Made by a program: the position numbers and the translations under genes
Source of the DNA: Myxococcota bacterium
GTDB taxonomy: Bacteria; Myxococcota_A; Bradymonadia; UBA7976; UBA1532
DNA: 64,000 nt
NCBI GenBank assembly: GCA_963169045.1
Contig: CAUJDF010000044.1
Location: forward strand, 731,694-795,693
Direction of reading: 5' to 3'
Part shown: positions 60,513 to 64,000 of the stretch, in pieces
Layout: each line of letters opens with the position of its first letter
Position numbering within the stretch: position 1 is the stretch's first letter
The notes under the pieces: model-generated
Database searches by the model: none
The model's input: the letters and a program-made list of their open reading frames with translations, nothing else
Told to the model about the DNA's origin: nothing

Positions 60513-61065
60513 CGGCGGCGGCCCGCACCGCCTCGGCGGCGCTGGCGCGCAGGCGCTCCACCTCGATCGCCTGACCCAGCGCGCGCGCGAGCACCGTCGC
60601 CGCGCGGTCGATCCGGCTCGTCGTGCGCGGCGAAAGGATCCAGTCGACGCGCGCCAGCAGCAGGAGCACCCCCACCTGCTCGCCGCCGGCGACGAGCGGC
60701 CGGGTGGCGAGCGGGTAGAGCGGCCCGTCGCCCGGCCCGTCCCAGATCGGATCGACGTCGGCGTCGCGCGCGAGCACGACCGCCCCGCCGTCACCGGCGC
60801 GGTGGTGGCGCAGCGCCAGGGCCGCCTCCTCCCGCAGGGACCGCTCCTCCTCCGGCAGGACCGCCCGTCGGCTCGTGTAGTGCACGACCGGCAGCGCGCC
60901 TGAGCGCGCCGGCAACAGCACCGCCGCCACGTCCGCCTGTACGTCGTCGATCAGGCAGGCGCCCGCGCGCCCGAGCAGCGCGCGCAGGTCCAGCACGTCG
61001 GCGCAGGCCTCGGCGAACAGCAGGCTCCGCTCCATCTCGTCCAGCAGTTCGGCGCGCTCGCCCAT
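60496..61065 (-). CDS. GAF-domain-like protein
   Basis: 189 residues: MGERAELLDEMERSLLFAEACADVLDLRALLGRAGACLIDDVQADVAAVLLPA..., then PLVAGGEQVGVLLLLARVDWILSP, the layout of a GAF sensor domain without an output module. AAGGAGGAG precedes the ATG at 61065. It is divergent from flagellin 1 and could regulate motility, but no direct evidence exists. Confidence 0.7.
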   Translation of the reverse strand: MGERAELLDEMERSLLFAEACADVLDLRALLGRAGACLIDDVQADVAAVLLPARSGALPVVHYTSRRAVLPEEERSLREEAALALRHHRAGDGGAVVLARDADVDPIWDGPGDGPLYPLATRPLVAGGEQVGVLLLLARVDWILSPRTTSRIDRAATVLARALGQAIEVERLRASAAEAVRAAAVSAPA

Positions 61066-61172
61066 CCGGCTCCTCCTTGGTGACGCCGGCGCTGCTTCAA
61101 GCGTCGTGCCACGCCCGTCCACCGCCTGCGGCCGACCCGCGCACAGCCCCGACCGTCAAAGCGCCGACCGGC

Positions 61173-61192
61173 TCCGTCAGGGCCCTGACGGA
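61173..61192. promoter_or_regulatory. 20-bp perfect palindrome upstream of flagellin 1
   Basis: TCCGTCAGGGCCCTGACGGA is a perfect 20-bp palindrome, 107 bp from the GAF gene start and 315 bp from the flagellin ATG. Candidate operator for either gene. Confidence 0.5.
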
Positions 61193-61291
61193 TGCCATCG
61201 CCGCCCCACGGCACCCGATTATCTGTGCGTGTTCAACGTGCGCCATTCACCGTGTGCCATCCGCAATGCTGGCTGTGCTCAAGAGGCGGCT

Positions 61292-61321
61292 GCCTTCGAC
61301 GATGCTGTGGGTGTCGAAGGC
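61292..61321 (+). repeat. Inverted repeat in the flagellin 1 leader region
   Basis: GCCTTCGAC (61292-61300) and GTCGAAGGC (61313-61321) pair perfectly over 9 bp with a 12-nt loop. Confidence 0.55.
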
Positions 61322-61355
61322 AAACCCGGTCAAAACCCGGAAAATCAGACTAGTC

Positions 61356-61378
61356 ATTGCGGCCATGGAGGCCGCAAT
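61356..61378 (+). promoter_or_regulatory. CsrA/RsmA-like hairpin in the flagellin 1 leader
   Basis: ATTGCGGCC (61356-61364) and GGCCGCAAT (61370-61378) form a perfect 9-bp stem that presents ATGGA in a five-base loop, the ANGGA-in-loop pattern of CsrA sites. A second ATGGA (61495-61499) overlaps the Shine-Dalgarno region of flagellin 1 within a CTC/GAG mini-stem. Confidence 0.6.
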
Positions 61379-61392
61379 TGGACGTGTTCAGC

Positions 61393-61409
61393 CAGGAACT
61401 GTGTTCCTG
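61393..61409 (+). repeat. Second leader hairpin of flagellin 1
   Basis: CAGGAAC and GTTCCTG pair over 7 bp around TGT, 14 nt after the GGA-loop hairpin. Confidence 0.5.
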
Positions 61410-61460
61410 CGGCACGAACCAGTACGCCCAAACACGGCATGGATGCCGCACCGCCACCCC

Positions 61461-61480
61461 TCGGGTCGGGTCGGGTCGGG
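61461..61480 (+). repeat. (TCGGG)4 tandem repeat, G-quadruplex motif
   Basis: Four exact copies of TCGGG give GGGTCGGGTCGGGTCGGG (61463-61480), four G-triplets with 2-nt loops on the RNA-sense strand, 16 nt before the GGAG of flagellin 1. A flanking CACCC (61455-61459) could pair with GGGTG (61478-61482) as a competing stem. A pentanucleotide repeat outside a coding frame can also vary in copy number. Confidence 0.7.
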
Positions 61481-61507
61481 TGTCGGTGAGCCTCATGGAG
61501 AGAAGAG

Positions 61508-62959
61508 ATGGCGCTTTTCATCAACACGAACGTCGCGTCGCTCAACGCGCAGCGGAACCTGAGCAAGAGCTCGGGCGCTCTGTCGCGATCGTTTCAGCGA
61601 CTGTCGAGCGGCCTGCGCATCAACAGCGCTCGTGACGACGCTGCGGGTCTGGCGATCTCGACGCGGTTGCAGTCGCAGATTCGCGGCCTGAATCAGTCGG
61701 TGCGCAATACCAACGATGGCATCAGCCTCTCGCAGACGGTGGAGAGCGCCCTCGAAGAGACCACCAACATCCTGCAGCGCATCCGCCAGCTCGCGGTGCA
61801 GGCGGCGAACGACTCCAACAGCGACTCGGATCGCGCGTCGCTGAACGGAGAGGTCGAGCAGCTCATCGAGGAGATGAACCGCATCGGCGACACCACGACG
61901 TTCAACGGCCAGAAGGTCCTGAACGGCGACTTCGTCGAGTCGTTCTTCCACGTCGGCGCGAACGCCCGCGAGACGGTGCGCGTCAGCATCCGCGACGCCC
62001 GCGCCACCGCGCTCGGCCGCGCCGCCGTCCGCACGACCGACGTCGTCACCTCGCAGGCCCTCACCGACGGCGGCATCGCCATCAACGGCGTGTCGATCCG
62101 CGCCACCGTGGCCAGCGACGACACCGTGTCGACGACCCTCCGCACGTCGTCGGCACTCGCGAAGGCGGCGGCGATCAACGACTCGTCGGACTTCACCGGC
62201 GTGAAGGCGCGCGTGCTGTCGACCGAGTTCACCGCGGGCGCCGACATCGGCGGCGGCACGCTGGACGCCCAGAACTACGTCATCCTGAACGGCCAGACGA
62301 TCACCGGCTTCACGATCGACCAGTTCGACGCCGACGACGAGCTGCTCAACCAGCTCAACGCCATCAGCTCGGAGACCGGCGTGATCGCGTCGCTCGACGA
62401 GAACAACCGCATCGTGCTCACGGCGCAGGACGGCCGGAACATCGAGATCACGACCGTCGGCACCGCGCACACGATCACGGGCCTGCGGACGGCGGCCCAG
62501 GGCGCCGGCACCAGCGTCGCGTTCGGCGCCATCGAGCTGTCGAGCGACGAGCAGTACGAAGTGACCGGCGACGACATCATCGAGATCGGCATCGATCCAC
62601 CCGGACCGCTCACCACCGAGCTCGTCGGCGTGACGACGACGAACTCGGTGGCGACGGTGAGCCTCCTCGACCGCGACGAGGCCAACCGCACCATCGAGAT
62701 CGTCGACCGCGCCCTCAACCAGGTCAGCGCCGACCGGTCCGCGCTCGGTGCGTTGCAGAACCGGCTCGAGAGCACGATCAACAACCTGCAGACCATCGCC
62801 GAGAACGTGTCGGCCGCCAACAGCCGCATCCTCGACGCCGACTTCGCGGAGGAGACGGCCGCGCTCACGCGCAACCAGATCATCCAGCAGGCCGGCATCT
62901 CCATCCTGGCCCAGGCCAACCAGGCGCCGCAGCAGGCGCTGTCGCTCCTCGGCGGCTGA
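61508..62959 (+). CDS. Flagellin, copy 1
   Basis: Filament subunit, exported through the flagellar type III apparatus. 483 residues: the N-terminal D0/D1 region ([58 protein letters not shown]) and C-terminal D0/D1 region (LGALQNRLESTINNLQTIAENVSAANSRILDADFAEETAALTRNQIIQQAGISILAQANQAPQQALSLL) are textbook. A variable middle (about 155-370) has a hypervariable domain. GGAGAGAAGAG precedes the ATG. A long structured leader suggests post-transcriptional control. A second flagellin gene follows at 63686. Confidence 0.97.
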   Translation: MALFINTNVASLNAQRNLSKSSGALSRSFQRLSSGLRINSARDDAAGLAISTRLQSQIRGLNQSVRNTNDGISLSQTVESALEETTNILQRIRQLAVQAANDSNSDSDRASLNGEVEQLIEEMNRIGDTTTFNGQKVLNGDFVESFFHVGANARETVRVSIRDARATALGRAAVRTTDVVTSQALTDGGIAINGVSIRATVASDDTVSTTLRTSSALAKAAAINDSSDFTGVKARVLSTEFTAGADIGGGTLDAQNYVILNGQTITGFTIDQFDADDELLNQLNAISSETGVIASLDENNRIVLTAQDGRNIEITTVGTAHTITGLRTAAQGAGTSVAFGAIELSSDEQYEVTGDDIIEIGIDPPGPLTTELVGVTTTNSVATVSLLDRDEANRTIEIVDRALNQVSADRSALGALQNRLESTINNLQTIAENVSAANSRILDADFAEETAALTRNQIIQQAGISILAQANQAPQQALSLLGG

Positions 62960-63012
62960 GCACGAACGGGCGCGCCGCGGCGGGTGAACGTCCCGGCCGC
63001 ACGCGCGCCCCC

Positions 63013-63069
63013 CGCCGCCCGCCCGCCGCGGCGCCCCAGGGGTCGGGGTGCCGCGGCGGGCGGGCGGCG
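63013..63069 (+). repeat. 25-bp near-perfect stem-loop
   Basis: Arms 63013-63037 and 63045-63069 pair over 25 bp with a single G-T wobble and a seven-base loop AGGGGTC. It lies 54 nt after the flagellin 1 stop. Confidence 0.75.
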
Positions 63070-63070
63070 C

Positions 63071-63091
63071 CGGCCACAGGGACGGTGGCCG
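63071..63091 (+). repeat. Hairpin with a GGA-containing loop
   Basis: CGGCCAC and GTGGCCG pair around AGGGACG, immediately after the 25-bp stem-loop. Confidence 0.45.
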
Positions 63092-63166
63092 CACACCGCG
63101 CCAGGCCGGGAGCCGGATGCTCCCCGCGCCGGCGCGACGCTTCCCAGAGTCGGTCCGAGCCCCGTG

Positions 63167-63196
63167 CCCCGAAGGGCGGCCCATGGCCCTTCGGGG
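63167..63196 (+). repeat. 11-bp hairpin
   Basis: CCCCGAAGGGC (63167-63177) and GCCCTTCGGGG (63186-63196) pair perfectly around an eight-base loop. Confidence 0.55.
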
Positions 63197-63260
63197 ACGG
63201 TCAGACCCATCCGGTCGTACCCCGCGACCGCCAGGACCACGCGGCTTGTGACCCGCCTCG

Positions 63261-63302
63261 AGGGGCGGGGTCCTCACCCCGGGACCCCGCCCCTTTTCTT
63301 TT
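63261..63302 (+). terminator. Rho-independent terminator
   Basis: GGGGCGGGGTCC (63262-63273) and GGACCCCGCCCC (63282-63293) form a perfect 12-bp stem, followed by TTTTCTTTTC (63294-63303), the clearest terminator in the window. It is about 300 nt beyond the flagellin 1 stop. Confidence 0.85.
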
Positions 63303-63621
63303 CTCACCCAGATTTCTCCGTCAATCCGCGCACTTGCACCGAATTTCATCCCGGGTGCGAAAAACCGCTCATGAAGGATTCGCTGCGGACGATGCATGGA
63401 TCGCCAGGCATGGTTCCTGGTGATGGGGGAAACGTCACGGGTCCACGGGACCCCAGGAGGTGGGGGGACGTCGCTGCTTTTTCATCTGAATCGGCCTGGT
63501 CAGCCGTTTCGGATGTGTAACCGAGCCTGACGGTGGGTCGAACCGTCGGTTCGTCGTGTGTTCCTGTACATCAACGAGTCGTCACGTGCGCATACGGAGG
63601 GTCCGTGTGGCAATCGTGACG

Positions 63622-63660
63622 GGCGATCAGGGTCGATCGCCAGGGAACCAAGGTCGGTTC
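63622..63660 (+). repeat. Two adjacent hairpins in the flagellin 2 leader
   Basis: GGCGATC/GATCGCC (63622-63628 and 63635-63641) with loop AGGGTC, then GAACC/GGTTC (63645-63649 and 63656-63660) with loop AAGGTC. Both loops are six bases with an AGG. Confidence 0.5.
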
Positions 63661-63668
63661 TCTCGCCG

Positions 63669-63683
63669 CTTCATGGAGTGAAG
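63669..63683 (+). promoter_or_regulatory. Shine-Dalgarno-sequestering hairpin of flagellin 2
   Basis: CTTCA (63669-63673) and TGAAG (63679-63683) pair around TGGAG, putting the GGAG ribosome-binding sequence and an ATGGA motif in the loop, 7 nt before the ATG at 63686. Confidence 0.55.
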
Positions 63684-63685
63684 AG

Positions 63686-64000
63686 ATGGGTCTCAACATC
63701 AATACGAACGTCGCTTCGCTGAACGCGCAGCGCAACCTCGCCTCGTCCGGCCGCGCCCTCTCGCGCTCGTTCGAGCGCCTCTCGTCCGGTCTGCGCATCA
63801 ACAGCGCCCGCGACGACGCCGCCGGTCTCGCCATCGCCAGCCGCTTCACCTCGCAGGTGCGCGGCCTCAACCAGGCCGTCCGCAACACCAACGACGGCAT
63901 CTCGCTCGCGCAGACGGCGGAAGGCGCCCTGCAGGAGACCAGCAACATCCTGCAGCGCATCCGCGAGCTGTCGGTGCAGGCCGCCAACGACACCAACAGC
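63686..64000 (+). CDS. Flagellin, copy 2 (partial, cut by right edge)
   Basis: The first 105 residues of a second flagellin: [54 protein letters not shown]..., close to copy 1 in D0/D1 ([37 protein letters not shown]). It runs off the window. GGAGTGAAGAG precedes the ATG at 63686. Two tandem flagellin genes with separate structured leaders suggest different expression or filament composition. Confidence 0.95.
   Translation, partial: MGLNINTNVASLNAQRNLASSGRALSRSFERLSSGLRINSARDDAAGLAIASRFTSQVRGLNQAVRNTNDGISLAQTAEGALQETSNILQRIRELSVQAANDTNS

Larger units (their letters stand above)
61066..61507. other. Gene-free region between GAF gene and flagellin 1
   Basis: 442 bp without a credible gene; ORFs here are short and use shadow codons. 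It holds a 20-bp palindrome, at least three RNA hairpins, a (TCGGG)4 repeat and the flagellin ribosome-binding site. I found no convincing sigma-28 promoter; ACCCGATTAT at about 61213-61222 is only a weak match. Confidence 0.7.
62960..63260. other. Gene-free structured region after flagellin 1
   Basis: Holds a 25-bp stem-loop (63013-63069), a 7-bp hairpin (63071-63091) with loop AGGGACG, and an 11-bp hairpin (63167-63196), then a rho-independent terminator. Together these could form a long 3' untranslated region or a separate small RNA of about 250-300 nt. No credible coding frame. Confidence 0.6.
63303..63685. other. Gene-free leader region of flagellin 2
   Basis: 383 bp without a gene. Hairpins at 63404-63420 (CCAGG/CCTGG), 63539-63553 (CGAACC/GGTTCG around GTC), 63622-63641 and 63645-63660 precede a GGA-loop hairpin at the ribosome-binding site. 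No convincing sigma-28 promoter; TCAA followed by ACCGAATT near 63324-63345 is a poor match. Confidence 0.6.

Noticed and set aside
61106..61489. Short ORFs in the flagellin 1 leader region
   Set aside because: They lack ribosome-binding sites, overlap the hairpins and G-quadruplex repeat, and have no recognisable product.
63324..63345. Sigma-28 promoter of flagellin 2
   Set aside because: TCAA-like and CCGAAT-like boxes exist but the spacing (13 rather than 15) and the -10 match are poor.

Overview
The window is very GC-rich (roughly 70% by eye), densely coded and read from both strands. Its content points to a Myxococcota/Deltaproteobacteria-type bacterium. The signs are many lipoproteins with Asp/Gly-rich linkers, two MopE-like Cys-rich proteins, lamin-tail-domain proteins, a zinc-ribbon Ser/Thr kinase, FHA and PilZ proteins, an Oar-like TonB receptor, a 67-residue ribbon-helix-helix protein resembling the myxobacterial TIGR04563 family as I recall it, and flagellins. 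I infer a Gram-negative, flagellated relative of the myxobacteria; the species cannot be told. I saw no rRNA, tRNA, CRISPR array, insertion sequence or prophage.

Layout. 1-1795 (minus): ribosomal operon rpsP-khpA-rimM-rplS, without the usual trmD, then a partial gene cut by the left edge. 1863-4001: a lipoprotein with a degraded alkaline-phosphatase/sulfatase fold. 4074-5589: scpB and scpA, convergent. 5586-13964 (minus): a tightly overlapping genome-maintenance operon, dnaJ-like - small ORF - mutS - glnD - xerD - M50 protease - scpA. It is preceded by a sigma-54-type promoter and three copies of an enhancer-like inverted repeat. 14239-18945 (minus): an AAA+ activator, an HDOD protein, a small regulator domain, a PilZ protein and pyruvate kinase. 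18999-21835: a membrane protein and an FdhF/YdeP-type molybdoprotein.

21947-24954 (plus): FHA-pseudoCpaF, double-FHA membrane protein and a small protein. 24993-28990: MopE-like lipoprotein, ribbon-helix-helix protein, zinc-finger ParA, MEMO1-like protein. 28957-31910 (minus): a ComEC-like metallo-beta-lactamase lipoprotein and a lamin-tail lipoprotein. 31966-39827 (minus): a Ton motor cluster (exbB-exbD-tonB-receptor-lipoprotein) followed by two related exported proteins of unknown family. 39897-42290: a CehA-like lipoprotein. 42367-44617 (plus): a 19-codon ORF, then ruvC-ruvA-ruvB. 44621-47437: Ser/Thr kinase, divergent from biotin carboxylase plus biotin carrier. 47499-52418: a 1639-residue MopE-repeat/Gly-rich surface protein. 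52477-55172 (minus): murD and an atypical murC. 55193-60512: lipoproteins, a ribbon-helix-helix protein, a histidine kinase and a PilZ protein. 60496-64000: a GAF protein and two tandem flagellin genes with highly structured leaders.

The regulatory themes are the most unusual part. Several genes have a -10 box ending only 7-9 nt before the start codon and lack a Shine-Dalgarno sequence, which suggests leaderless mRNAs. The flagellin leaders carry CsrA-type GGA loops, and one has a four-run G-quadruplex repeat. The activator next to the sigma-54-type promoter lacks the GAFTGA loop normally needed to contact sigma-54. Several enzyme folds (sulfatase, CpaF, CehA/PHP, the MurC P-loop) have lost expected active-site residues.
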